Below, in pieces: positions 9,586-20,475 of a stretch of DNA of 64,000 nt (positions within the stretch are counted from its first letter, which is position 1; every line of letters begins with the position of its first letter). The notes under the pieces were generated by a model. It had not been told where the DNA came from and did no database searches. It saw only the letters and a program-made list of their open reading frames with translations. The stretch covers positions 1 to 64,000 of the forward strand of contig DATGCX010000270.1 in assembly GCA_035311445.1 (NCBI GenBank), in the 5' to 3' direction. The stretch comes from JAJPKK01 sp035311445. Lineage in GTDB: Bacteria; Pseudomonadota; Alphaproteobacteria; Rhizobiales; Xanthobacteraceae. The translations under genes and the position numbers were made by a program.

Positions 9586-10098
9586 TCATTCCACTGCCTT
9601 CGCGAGCGGCTCGCCGCTCTGCAAATCCTGCGGATGGAAGATCAGGCGCCAGGTGCGGATGGCGATCAGCAGCACGGCCGACACGTCGCCGGCCCAGGCG
9701 ATCGCAAAGAATGGCCACGTCGGCAGATGGAGATCCACGGTCAGGATGTTGTCGTTGCGAGTGGCGATCACCTTGTCGAGCAGCGTGTAGGTCTGCACGG
9801 TGACCACGAACAGTAGCACCAGCGTGGCGAAGACGTCGATCATGCGCTGCTGGCGCAGCCCGACATTGGCCCAAACGAGATCGACCGTGATGTGGCCACC
9901 GCGATAGCTCGTCGCGGCGATGCCCCAGAAGATCAGAATCCCGAGCAGGAGCTGGCCGAAATTGTAGCTGTCGGGAATAGACGTGCTGAAGAAATAGCGC
10001 AGCAGAACCGATACGAAGATGTCGGCTGCCACAATCCCAACGAAGATGGCCGCCACCCATTCAATCGCGTCGATGAAGCGGTCCATGTGGTTGCGCAT
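9586..10098 (-). CDS. dctQ: TRAP transporter small membrane subunit
   Basis: 170 residues from the ATG at 10098 (an AAAGGT is about 10 bp upstream). Four hydrophobic segments and the DctQ signature are visible: FVSVLLRYFF, ...LLLGILIFWGIAATSYRGGHITVDLVW. The small subunit supports DctM in binding the receptor and in transport. Frame extensions upstream of 10098 run into a palindromic repeat and look non-coding. Confidence 0.9.
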   Translation of the reverse strand: MRNHMDRFIDAIEWVAAIFVGIVAADIFVSVLLRYFFSTSIPDSYNFGQLLLGILIFWGIAATSYRGGHITVDLVWANVGLRQQRMIDVFATLVLLFVVTVQTYTLLDKVIATRNDNILTVDLHLPTWPFFAIAWAGDVSAVLLIAIRTWRLIFHPQDLQSGEPLAKAVE

Positions 10099-10122
10099 CA
10101 GGCGGAGACCTTTCGGATCCGC

Positions 10123-10285
10123 GTAGGGGTGGGCAAAATCGCACGCCTGCCGCCGCGCCATCATGCGATCACCGTCGGCGATTTTGCCCTCGCTGTCACT
10201 CCGATAGCCGCCGGACGGCGCGGGCAACGCGCCCCGCAGGTCTCGTACGATGCAACGCCACGACACGGCGCGTTGCCCGCCCTAC
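10123..10285. repeat. Dispersed composite repeat with GGGTGGGCAAAATCG / CGATTTTGCCC arms
   Basis: Left module GGGCAAAATCGC pairs with GGCGATTTTGCCC; the right module contains GGGCAACGCG...CGCGTTGCCCGCCCTAC. The same two-module arrangement recurs at 45719-45884. It occupies the dctP-dctQ gap. Confidence 0.78.
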
Positions 10286-10305
10286 GGAGTTCAAGCCGTT
10301 AGCCT

Positions 10306-11388
10306 TCAGTACCCCGCGTTATACTTGGCGAGCTGGTCCTTAAGCTCCTTCATGGCCGTGGCCGGATCGACGCCGACCTTGCGGACATTGTCGGCCCAGG
10401 TCTTCTCCAGCGGCTCGGCGGCCTTCTTCCATTGCGCGAGCTGAGTTTCGGAGAGCGGGTAGACGTCGTGGCCCACTTCCACTTTTACCTTGGCGATACC
10501 GTCATGCTCGAACTCGCCCCACGGTCCGCCGATCCGGCCGGCAAAATCGGTGGTGCAATTGTCGTCGATCGCTTTCTTCTGCGTGACCGACATCTGATCG
10601 TATTTGTCCTTGTTGAACACGAAAGCGAAGGTCGTGACATAGAGCGGCACATCCATGTGGAACTTCGTCACCTTGTCGATCCCGAACAATACCAGCGAGC
10701 CCCACGGGAAGGTCACCGAATCGGCAACGCCCTTTTCCATTATGTCGCGCACTTCAGGCGCGCTCGACTGAACGTTGATGCCGCCAAGCAGACTCACGAA
10801 CGTCCCCATGGTGGCGTGCGCGGGCCGTACCTTCAGGCCCTTGATGTCGCCTGGTACCAGGATCTTCTTGTTGGAATGGAACGAGCCCGGATCGTGTATG
10901 AAAGCGAGACAGAATTTCACGTCCTTCATCTCGCGGGCCGCGTATTTGCGGTACCAGGCGTCCAGCGCCTGGGAGCCACCTTTGGCGTCCGAAATCAGGA
11001 ACGGAAGCTCGCCCGCCGCAATGATGGGGAAGCGCCCCGGCTGGTAGCCAGGATTCACATAGGTGAGATCGGCAATGCCGTCGCGGGCCATGTCGTAGTG
11101 ATCGAACGCCTTGCCGAGCTGCTGCGCGGGAAACACCTTGTATTTGAGGGTTCCGCCTGATGCTCGCTCCACCGCAGTTCCCCAATCCTCCAGCGCCTTC
11201 TGCAGCGGATGATTGGGCGGCACCCAATGGGACAGCTTGAGCTCGAAGGTCCTGTCACGGCTTTGGGCGTCTGCGGGCGTCGCAAGGCTTGCGAGCAGCA
11301 TCAGGCCGGCCATAATTCCGAGCGCTGCGATTCCGGCAACCGCTGGCCTGTGGAACGCCCTGCGAATGGGGTGTTGCGGCACGTACAT
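10306..11388 (-). CDS. dctP: TRAP transporter periplasmic solute receptor (DctP family)
   Basis: 360 residues from the ATG at 11388, which has AAAGGA 7 bp upstream. The signal peptide ends near LASLATPADA-QS. DctP-family features include FELKLSHWVPPNHPLQ, the ligand-arginine region KGLKVRPAHATMGTFVSLLGG, and a long C-terminal helix. It captures a carboxylate ligand in the periplasm and hands it to DctQM. The ligand-binding region does not tell me which acid is carried. It is followed by dctQ and dctM and preceded by a decarboxylating-type dehydrogenase on the same strand. Confidence 0.92.
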   Translation of the reverse strand: MYVPQHPIRRAFHRPAVAGIAALGIMAGLMLLASLATPADAQSRDRTFELKLSHWVPPNHPLQKALEDWGTAVERASGGTLKYKVFPAQQLGKAFDHYDMARDGIADLTYVNPGYQPGRFPIIAAGELPFLISDAKGGSQALDAWYRKYAAREMKDVKFCLAFIHDPGSFHSNKKILVPGDIKGLKVRPAHATMGTFVSLLGGINVQSSAPEVRDIMEKGVADSVTFPWGSLVLFGIDKVTKFHMDVPLYVTTFAFVFNKDKYDQMSVTQKKAIDDNCTTDFAGRIGGPWGEFEHDGIAKVKVEVGHDVYPLSETQLAQWKKAAEPLEKTWADNVRKVGVDPATAMKELKDQLAKYNAGY

Positions 11389-11534
11389 CGATTTTTCCTT
11401 TTTTCGCATAGAGGCGATTGCCGCGCTTGCGCGTGGCGGTAAAGGCGATTGAGCCTGAATCTGGTGGGGTTGTAAATCCCGAGCGCGCGGGGCTAGCCGC
11501 CTCTTTACCTCTCCCCGCAAGCCGGCTGCCAAGC

Positions 11535-12653
11535 TCAAACCGCGTCAGCCAAACGGGCAATCACATGCGCCGTGAAAGCTTGGGTGCCGAGCCGGCCGCT
11601 GAGATCGCGGGTGCGATGGTTCGGCACCGCAATGACGGCATCGAGGGCGTTCATGATTCGTCGGCTTGCCGCGGCGAAATTTTCGCCGCGCCCACGCTGT
11701 TCCAGCCACGCCAGAAGCATCGCGATGGATTCGATCAGTGACGTTGGGTTGGCGAGATCGCGTCCCGCGATGTCGGGTGCCGATCCGTGCTGCGCCTGGG
11801 CGACCGCAAAGCGATCACCGGCGTTGAGCGATGCGCCGATACCAAGGCTGCCGGCAATCTCGGAGGCTTCGTCCGACAGGATGTCGCCGAACATGTTGGT
11901 CGTGACGATCACGTCGAACTGTCCAGGATCGCGGATCAACAACGCCGCAACTGCATCGACCAGACGTTCCTCATAGGCGATATCGGGATGCCGCGCTGCT
12001 ACCTGGCGCGCGCATTCGAGAAAGAACCCGTCGGACAGGCGCAGCACGTTCGCCTTGTGAACGAGCGCCACCTTGCGGCGGCGGCGCGCCGCAAGCGAGA
12101 ACGCCGTCTCGACGATGCGCTCGGAGCCAGTGCGGGTGATTTTGCGGACCGAGAGGGCGATGTCCGGCGTCGGCATGAACTCACCGGGCCCCGTATACAT
12201 GGAGCGATCCGCATAGAAGCCCTCGGTGTTCTCACGAACGATCACCAGGTCGATGTCGCGCCCGCAGCGTGGGGGCAGTCCGGCCCGCGAGCGTGCCGGC
12301 CTGATATTGGCAAACAGGTCAAGCCGTTTGCGCAATTCGCCGGACGGATTGAGCCCACCCTCGGCGACCGGCGGGTATTCGTTGTGCGACACGGGCCCAA
12401 GAATGACGCCGTCCGCACGCTCTGCCTGCGCGACCACTTCATCCGTAATGGTAGTGCCGACCGCTTTCAACGAATCGAATCCGATCTCAGCCGTCTCATA
12501 AATCAAATCGAGTCCGAATATGCGATCCGCTTCGCGAAGCACATCGACAGTGGCGGCGACGATCTCTGGCCCGATGCCATCGCCCGGAAGCACCAGGAGG
12601 CGGGTTGCGCCGGGGCGAGACTGATGACCGTATGTTTCGACTTGCTCTGCCAT
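11535..12653 (-). CDS. Isocitrate/isopropylmalate dehydrogenase family protein
   Basis: 372 residues. The family is clear from LLVLPGDGIGPEI at the N-terminus, VRENTEGFYADRSMYTG, the catalytic Lys/Asp region HKANVLRLSDGFF and NMFGDILSDEAS, and the NAD site HGSAPDIAGRDLANPT. Such enzymes oxidise and decarboxylate 2-hydroxy acids (3-isopropylmalate, tartrate, malate). It has no leucine-pathway neighbours (leuCD are absent) but lies directly upstream of a TRAP transporter on the same strand, which suggests a catabolic role on the imported hydroxy-acid, for example a tartrate or substituted malate. That substrate is inference. Confidence 0.85.
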   Translation of the reverse strand: MAEQVETYGHQSRPGATRLLVLPGDGIGPEIVAATVDVLREADRIFGLDLIYETAEIGFDSLKAVGTTITDEVVAQAERADGVILGPVSHNEYPPVAEGGLNPSGELRKRLDLFANIRPARSRAGLPPRCGRDIDLVIVRENTEGFYADRSMYTGPGEFMPTPDIALSVRKITRTGSERIVETAFSLAARRRRKVALVHKANVLRLSDGFFLECARQVAARHPDIAYEERLVDAVAALLIRDPGQFDVIVTTNMFGDILSDEASEIAGSLGIGASLNAGDRFAVAQAQHGSAPDIAGRDLANPTSLIESIAMLLAWLEQRGRGENFAAASRRIMNALDAVIAVPNHRTRDLSGRLGTQAFTAHVIARLADAV

Positions 12654-12732
12654 CGTCTCGCTCCAGGGCGACTACCCAACGCTTTGCCAATTAATAGACT
12701 GATTCTGCGAAGCCGATCATACGCGCAGGGCA

Positions 12733-12867
12733 GCATTCCTGGGCGCCACCGAAGGTGGCGAGCCTGGAATCCATAGCCCTCGGTCAGTGCTTATGGATTC
12801 CGGGCTCGCCGCAGAGCCTGTCATCGGGCCAGCCGGACGCCGGACCCATTGGCAGCGCCCCGGGACG
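12733..12867. repeat. Dispersed repeat of the TGGATTCCGGGCTCGC family
   Basis: GCGAGCCTGGAATCCAT and ATGGATTCCGGGCTCGC form the palindromic core; the right part, with ATCGGGCC...GGACCC, resembles 53695-53722. A related copy is at 15945-16049. It lies between the divergent dehydrogenase and helicase genes. Confidence 0.78.
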
Positions 12868-12998
12868 ACCACCGCACAGGTTCGAAATTCAAGAATACTG
12901 AATTAGCAGTGGACCATGGGCCAATCGTGCTTGCGTGAGGATACTTCGGTGCAATCATACAGGCGAATCACTCCTCCATCCTCAACTGTATTTCGGTC

Positions 12999-15860
12999 AT
13001 GCCAAGATTTACCCTCGCCCACAGCGATGTATCCAGATCTGGTCAAATCCAGAACCGAAGACCCCGCAGCCGACGCAAGGCAAAAGCCGTGCTCGATCGG
13101 CCCGCATCGCAGCCGGGCTGGCTCACCTGCGACGACCACGAGATCAACCTGCGACGCTGGCGCGGGCGAACCGAAATCCTCACGGTCAAGGCCCTTGAAT
13201 CGAATCATCCCTATTTCGGCACGTTTAGCGCTCAGTCGGCCAGCGGTGGCAGCTACGAGGTGGAAATCCGCAGCCTGGCCGAGCTGGTCAATTCCTGCGG
13301 CTGCATCGATCATCGCGTCAATGGGCTCGGTACCTGCAAGCACATCGAAGGGACGATCGAAGCGATGGCGCGCGGTCGGGCCAAGAGTTTTCGTGCCGCC
13401 AAAGCGATAGGCAGCTCGCGAGTCGAGGTGTTCCTGGATCGCCGCGAATCACCCCTACCCACAATCATGTGGCCGGCGGAAGGACCCGGCCGGAACTTCA
13501 AGCCCATCCGCGACTGGCTTGGCCCTTATCTGGAGGCAGACGGAACGCTGACGCGCGACCCTGCGCAGATCGAAAGACTGATCGCAGCATGGAATATGGC
13601 GCCCGCACGAATTCGCAGCGTGTTGCGGGTGTCCCGGTATTTCACCGCGTGGTTGGATCGCGCCAAGCGCGAGGGGCAGCGCGTCGAGGCGCGCGCTGCT
13701 TTCGAGGCCGATCTCGCAGCGGGGCGGGAAACGCTCGATATCGTCAAACTTCCGCTGCTGCCCTATCAGCGAGAAGGCGTCCTTCACCTTGCTTTCGGTG
13801 AGCGTTCCCTTCTGGCCGACGAGATGGGGCTGGGCAAGACCATACAGGGCATTGCGGCGTGTCTGCTGCTCGCGAAGCTGAAACGGATCGAGCGCGTTCT
13901 GGTGGTATGTCCGGCATCCCTGAAGGCGGAATGGGAAGAACAGATCGCGCGATTCAGCGATCGCTCCGCGCGCCTCGTGTTCGGCCCAAAGGTGCAGCGC
14001 CACGCTGCGTATCAGAACCCCGCGTTCTTTACGATCGTCAACTACGAGCAGGTGCTTGGCGACGCCGAAGAGATCAACAACACGCTCAAGCCTGATGTCA
14101 TCGTGCTTGATGAGGCGCAACGGATCAAGAACTGGCAAACCAAGACGGCGCGGCGCGTCAAGTCGCTGCGTTCACCTTATGCTTTCGTGCTCACTGGAAC
14201 GCCGCTCGAAAACCGCATCGATGAGCTCTATTCCATCGTTCAGTATCTCGATCCGGAAATTCTTGGACCGCTGTTTCGCTTCAATCGCGACTTCTACCAG
14301 CTCGACGAGCGCGGACGGCCGATCGATTACCAGAATCTCGCCGGTCTTCGTGAGCGCCTCAAGCCGTTGCTGCTACGACGACGCAAATCAGATGTCGAGA
14401 CGCAGCTACCAGGGCGTACCGTCAAGACGTATTTTATGCCGATGGCCGAAGAGCAGCGGTCGCGCTACGAGGACTACGATGCTCCCGCCAGGCAACTGAT
14501 CGCCAAGGCGCAGAAGCGCCCGCTGACACAGCAAGAATTCGAGCTGCTGCAAAAGCTGCTCGCCTGCATGCGTATGGTCTGCGACTCCCCGGCCATCCTC
14601 GACCCGACCTGCCGCATCAGCCCCAAGCTCGAAGAGCTGGAGGGCATTTTGGGCGACCTCTTGGATGATCCAGACCGCAAGGTCATCGTGTTTTCCGAGT
14701 GGGAGCGGATGCTGACCATGGTCCGCGAACTCGCCGGCGAGATGGGGGTCGATGCCGCGTGGCACACCGGCTCGCTGCCGCAGCAGCGCCGGCGGGCCGA
14801 GATCAACCGGTTCAAGCATGATCCCGCTTGCCGGTTGTTCCTGTCGACCGACAGCGGCAGCGTCGGACTGAATCTTCAGGTCGCCAGCGCCGTGATCAAC
14901 GTCGATCTGCCGTGGAATCCGGCCAAGCTTGAACAGCGTATCGCCCGTGCCTGGCGCAAGAACCAGATGCGCTCCGTCAGCGTCATCAATCTGGTTACCG
15001 AGGATTCGATCGAGCAGAGCATCCTGCACCTGCTCGGCCGCAAGCAGGCGCTTGCCGACGGTGTGATCGACGGGGCTGGAGATCTGGCATCTCTGAAGAT
15101 GCCGTCGGGGCGCGCCGCCTTTGTCGAGCGCATGCAGGCCATGATGGCGTCTCCGCGCCCGGCAGCACGCGTACTCCCGCCCGAAGAAATATTGGTGGCC
15201 GATCTCATCGAGCGGCACGGTGATAAGGTTCTGCTGGCCGAAGTGCGTCACGGCATGGACGGACGCCCAAAACTCCTGGCCGTGTTCGATCTGGATGCGG
15301 CAGCATTGGCCGCGGAGACCGCACGTCTGTCCTCCGTCGACTCCGTCGCCGTCGATGTGGTCGACCGCGCCACCTGGCTTGCAATGCAACGATTCGCAGC
15401 GTCCGGCCTGCTGCAATTTACGCACGAGTCGCGGCTTCTCCACCGCTCCATAACGCTTGTAGAGCATACCGCAGATGCGCCCGCGCCGGACCAACGCTCC
15501 CAGCAGCTCATGGCCGAGGCTCTACGTGCCCTGCGCATGGCGAAAGTCCTGGCGTCGGGGGGCTTTCCCGAGGAAGCGCCTCCGCTGCTCGCCAAGGTCT
15601 TGCAGAAGGTCGGGGCCGCGCGGATGGCCGAGCGGCAGGAACTCCCCGCCGGCGCACCGACCGCCTCCGACATGGACATCCGCCGCCTCATAGAGCGGGG
15701 AGAGTTTCCGGCGGACGCACTCGCCATTCTGGATGCCAGCCAGCCAAGCGCCGGCTTACCGACCCCGGATGCAGTGAGAGGGTTGGTCTCAATGGCCGAG
15801 CAAATGTTGGCGACGATCGGATGTCGTGTCTCGGCTGAGCCGAGTTTGCGCGCGGCGTAA
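12999..15860 (+). CDS. SNF2-family DNA helicase with an N-terminal SWIM zinc finger
   Basis: 953 residues if it starts at the ATG at 12999; a GTG at 13089 with AAGG eight bases upstream is an equally good start (923 residues). A SWIM zinc finger (C-x-C...C-x-H: CGCIDHRVNGLGTCKH) lies at about 101-116. The helicase core has LLADEMGLGKT (Walker A, about 269-279), LDEAQRIKN (motif II, about 370), LTGTPLENR, and the C-terminal lobe with VFSEWERM, GSVGLNLQVAS and QRIARAWR (about 645). Such proteins translocate on double-stranded DNA and remodel protein-DNA complexes. About 250 residues follow the core with no domain I recognise. It stands alone, with repeats on both sides. Confidence 0.9.
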   Translation: MPRFTLAHSDVSRSGQIQNRRPRSRRKAKAVLDRPASQPGWLTCDDHEINLRRWRGRTEILTVKALESNHPYFGTFSAQSASGGSYEVEIRSLAELVNSCGCIDHRVNGLGTCKHIEGTIEAMARGRAKSFRAAKAIGSSRVEVFLDRRESPLPTIMWPAEGPGRNFKPIRDWLGPYLEADGTLTRDPAQIERLIAAWNMAPARIRSVLRVSRYFTAWLDRAKREGQRVEARAAFEADLAAGRETLDIVKLPLLPYQREGVLHLAFGERSLLADEMGLGKTIQGIAACLLLAKLKRIERVLVVCPASLKAEWEEQIARFSDRSARLVFGPKVQRHAAYQNPAFFTIVNYEQVLGDAEEINNTLKPDVIVLDEAQRIKNWQTKTARRVKSLRSPYAFVLTGTPLENRIDELYSIVQYLDPEILGPLFRFNRDFYQLDERGRPIDYQNLAGLRERLKPLLLRRRKSDVETQLPGRTVKTYFMPMAEEQRSRYEDYDAPARQLIAKAQKRPLTQQEFELLQKLLACMRMVCDSPAILDPTCRISPKLEELEGILGDLLDDPDRKVIVFSEWERMLTMVRELAGEMGVDAAWHTGSLPQQRRRAEINRFKHDPACRLFLSTDSGSVGLNLQVASAVINVDLPWNPAKLEQRIARAWRKNQMRSVSVINLVTEDSIEQSILHLLGRKQALADGVIDGAGDLASLKMPSGRAAFVERMQAMMASPRPAARVLPPEEILVADLIERHGDKVLLAEVRHGMDGRPKLLAVFDLDAAALAAETARLSSVDSVAVDVVDRATWLAMQRFAASGLLQFTHESRLLHRSITLVEHTADAPAPDQRSQQLMAEALRALRMAKVLASGGFPEEAPPLLAKVLQKVGAARMAERQELPAGAPTASDMDIRRLIERGEFPADALAILDASQPSAGLPTPDAVRGLVSMAEQMLATIGCRVSAEPSLRAA

Positions 15861-16281
15861 TCTGCTTCTTACATTAGTAAAGCGATTTTAGACTTCGATT
15901 TTAGACTACTGTAGTTCAGCGTTCATGAATTTCGAATCATATGCGGCGTCATCCCGGGGCGCCGCAAATAGCGAGTCCGGAATGCCTGACTACGGGTCCA
16001 GGATTATGGATTCCGGGCTCGGCACCTTCGGTGGTTTCCTGGAATGAGCGCATTGCGCATATGATCGCTTTCATAGAATCGGCCTAAACCAGCTGCGGCT
16101 ACCGCAGGAGGCGGTGCGACTCGGTGAATCCCACGATGCCGGCAGCCGCGATTTGACCTGCGCGGCTCCCGGACTACAGTAGCACCAAGCCTCCTGGCGG
16201 AGCGCGCCTGTGGCGCCGGGCTGAATCACGACCGAGCGGCCCGAACCCGAAGGCAGCAAAGGCCGCAAATCGGAGAATCTC
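15861..16281. other. Intergenic region with one repeat
   Basis: About 420 bp. The first half holds a dispersed repeat (15945-16049). The remainder, before the acyl-CoA dehydrogenase, has no frame that looks coding; GGAGAATCTC just before 16282 is the ribosome-binding site of that gene. Confidence 0.6.
15945..16049. repeat. Dispersed repeat of the TGGATTCCGGGCTCGC family, second copy
   Basis: CGTCATCCCGGGGCGCC at the left and TTTCCTGGAATGAGC at the right border a core containing TGGATTCCGGGCTCG and CCACCTTCGGTGG-like sequence as in 12733-12867. It is a decayed copy of the same family. Confidence 0.7.
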
Positions 16282-18074
<1,793 letters not shown>

Positions 18075-18078
<4 letters not shown>

Positions 18079-18827
18079 CCGGCCACGTGATCGTCACCGA
18101 TGACGGGTCGATCCGGATTCTTCGGCTCAACCGGCCGGAAAAGAAGAACGCGCTGACCGACGCCATGTATGAGACGCTTTCGGAGGCGTTGGAAAACGCC
18201 GCGGTCAGCAAGGTCATCCGTTGCATCGTGATCGCCGGCGGCGCGGGGGCCTTCACGGCCGGCGCCGACCTGCAGGACTTCCTGCACGCCGCCCAGCACA
18301 AAGAGGGTCTGCGGCCCCAGGCCACGCGTTTCCTCCACCGTATCGCCCACGCCGGCAAGCCGATGGTCGCCGCCGTCCAGGGCGTGGCGGTCGGCATCGG
18401 TACCACCTTGCTGCTGCACTGCGATTACGTGGTGGCCGCGATGGATGCGCGTTTCTCGACGCCGTTCGTCAATCTCGGGCTGGTGCCGGAAGCAGGTTCA
18501 AGCCTGTTGATGCCACGCCTCATGGGCACCCGGCGCGCGTTCGAACTGCTGGTCATGGGCCATCCGCTTGACGCCGACCAGGCGATGGCGGTCGGCCTCG
18601 TCAACGCGGTCGTCCCGGCAGGCGAAGTGGAGCCGGAGGCCATGAAAGCCGCCCGCCAGATCGCGGCGCTGCCGGCAGAAGCAGTGGCCGCATCACGACG
18701 GCTCATCCGCGGCTCCACCGCCGAGATCGTGCGGCGCATCGACGAGGAGTCGGAGATTTTCAAGCAACGGCTCAAGTCGGACGAGGCAAAGGCGGCGTTC
18801 GAGGCGTTTCTCACGCGCAAGGGGTGA
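18075..18827 (+). CDS. Enoyl-CoA hydratase/isomerase family protein
   Basis: 250 residues, crotonase fold. The oxyanion-hole segments are AGGAGAFTAGADL and GVAVGIGTTLLLHCD. The first catalytic glutamate of true hydratases (GGGCE position) is replaced here by Thr in GIGTTLLL, while the second (GLVPEAGSS) is kept. In the family a single Glu at the VPE position is typical of delta3,delta2-enoyl-CoA isomerases, so isomerase activity is at least as likely as hydration. It overlaps the acyl-CoA dehydrogenase by 4 bp, pointing to a shared pathway. Confidence 0.9.
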
Positions 18828-18878
18828 GGCGGGCCGCCGTCATGGGCGCTAACTTACCCAGCAACAGCGCCCCGAACT

Positions 18879-18990
18879 CCTCCCCTCCCCCTTGTGGGGA
18901 GGGGTCGGGGGGTGGGGTCGAGGAGTGGGGCAAGGCCGTGCCCCGCGGTACGACCCCTCACCCCAACCCTCCCCCACAAGGGGGGAGGGA
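18879..18990. repeat. Dispersed palindromic repeat, CTCCCCTCCCCC/GGGGAGGG family
   Basis: CTCCCCTCCCCCTTGTGGGGAGGGG pairs with CCTCCCCCACAAGGGGGGAGGGAG; inner arms GGGGTCGAGG... and ACCCCTCACCCC also match. The closest copy is at 63857-63969. Confidence 0.8.
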
Positions 18991-19533
18991 GTCCCGGCGG
19001 CATGGCACAACTTAACTCAGCGCAAATGAGGGTTGCCGTCCTGAACGAAGGCGCTACCTCGGGAGAGAGAGCGCGGCGCGGCTGTTCATGCGCTGACGCA
19101 GCGAGCTGACGGATTCCGTACTCAACGGAAACTCCTGCCTTGGATCAGGTCGAAAACACCTCGATCCTCAAGACAGAGCCCATCATCGCTATCGACGATC
19201 TCCGACCTCTTTAACGCGGCAGCCAAGCCTCTCCTCCGTTATCGCGCACCGATTTAGTGCCTTGGCCCATGGCGGTCGTGCCCTCCATCGAGTCATGACG
19301 GCGGCTATCACAGGTACTGCCAGCGAAGTGGTCGGGCAAGGGCCGAAGCCTCACGCTGTTGTTGGCCAGCGAGCGCCTCTCGGCCGTTGAGCTGAGCCTG
19401 TCTCGCCGTGGGAGCAGTCACTACAATTACGCGCGCCTTCGAGGTACCCCCTCGACTGATTTGCCGAAAGCCGAACCAATGACCCTCAGCAAAGCTTGCA
19501 TCTGCATATTAGTTGTCTATCATCCCCCAATTC
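18991..19533. other. Non-coding stretch
   Basis: About 540 bp without a supported gene, RNA or clear repeat. Open frames here are short and lack ribosome-binding sites or recognisable protein sequence. Confidence 0.5.
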
Positions 19534-19725
19534 CTAGAAGGGAAGGTGTGAGTGGACGAGGAGCAGCCAGGCGGCTGTCCCGAATGAAGCCGCAGCGCTC
19601 AATGAGAGAGCCGCAGTCCAGAGAAGCAAAGCCTTAAGCAGCGCGTAAGCTTCGTCCAACTTCCTCGCCGGCCAGGCAGCAAAGTAGCCCTCGATAACCC
19701 TGCGGGTCGTATCCTGCGTCGTCAT
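19534..19725 (-). pseudogene. Truncated SnoaL-like (NTF2-fold) protein
   Basis: 63 residues. The ATG at 19725 has a strong ribosome-binding site (GGAAGAGG) and begins MTTQDTTRRVIEGYFAAW, the usual opening helix of SnoaL-like small polyketide-cyclase/isomerase-fold proteins (normally 120-140 residues). After about residue 28 the sequence turns into an Ala/Leu-rich tail unlike the family, so the gene appears to have lost its 3' part and to read into unrelated DNA. Its function is probably lost. Confidence 0.5.
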
Positions 19726-20475
19726 GGTGCCTCTTCCTTGGTTCTGTTCATAAGGACGAACGGCATCGAGGGAAATCGACAGAAACGAACGCGACCCGAT
19801 TAAAAAAAGATATCGGTCACGATGAGCACCAACTAGAGGCTGCAATTTGGCAGGGCATCACCTCCGCTTGGCCTTCGCGTAGCACGCGCCGAGCGGGAGA
19901 CGCTATTGACTCAACGCTGAATCAAATTTGGCAACGCGCGCCGTCTACCATTCCGGGAGCGTGGTCCGCACGCAGGAAACAGTCTGCCACGCTGACGGCC
20001 TCGTTGCTGGCGGCCCATCCGTGCCGTCATGGAACCAATCCAACCAATAACGCCGGGCAACATGCGGTGCAACGGGGGCCGCTCGCTCGTGATCTACTGC
20101 AACTCTGCCACCACGAAGTCGTGCTCGACGTCGAGGCCTGGTCAGGTTGTGTGCCTGTACCGACGTTCGCCCCTGCCGACCCTGTCGAGGTCGTGAGCCC
20201 CGGCGCCGGCAGCGCCAATGCGGCCTCACGATTACCGCTTCACGTGAAAATCACGGCGGTTTATGCCGGCGCATACCACTGAAATTTGGACAGTTCGCCG
20301 CGTCACCACTGGGCCGCCTGCAAACGGGCCACTTCCAAGCGGCCAGCAAATCCCTATCCGTGCCCGCGCTAATGAACCCAAGGGCAGTTCCTTACTGTGC
20401 AGGCTTGGCGAGGCTTAATATCCGCGGCCGGCGCGTCGTGGTATGCTTGTGGGAGTGGCAGGGACCGTGGGTTCG
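19726..20475. other. Intergenic region, no supported gene
   Basis: About 750 bp upstream of the truncated SnoaL-like gene. I see no gene family in any frame. The 20240-20290 segment (CACGTGAAAATCACGGCGG...) looks like it might be the edge of a decayed insertion sequence, but no transposase or matching second end is visible. Confidence 0.4.

Noticed and set aside
18879..18990. Rho-independent terminator after the enoyl-CoA hydratase
   Set aside because: The palindrome lacks a T-tract and has family members elsewhere; it is better described as a dispersed repeat.
20240..20300. Insertion-sequence end
   Set aside because: Looks suggestive but no transposase and no second inverted end were found.
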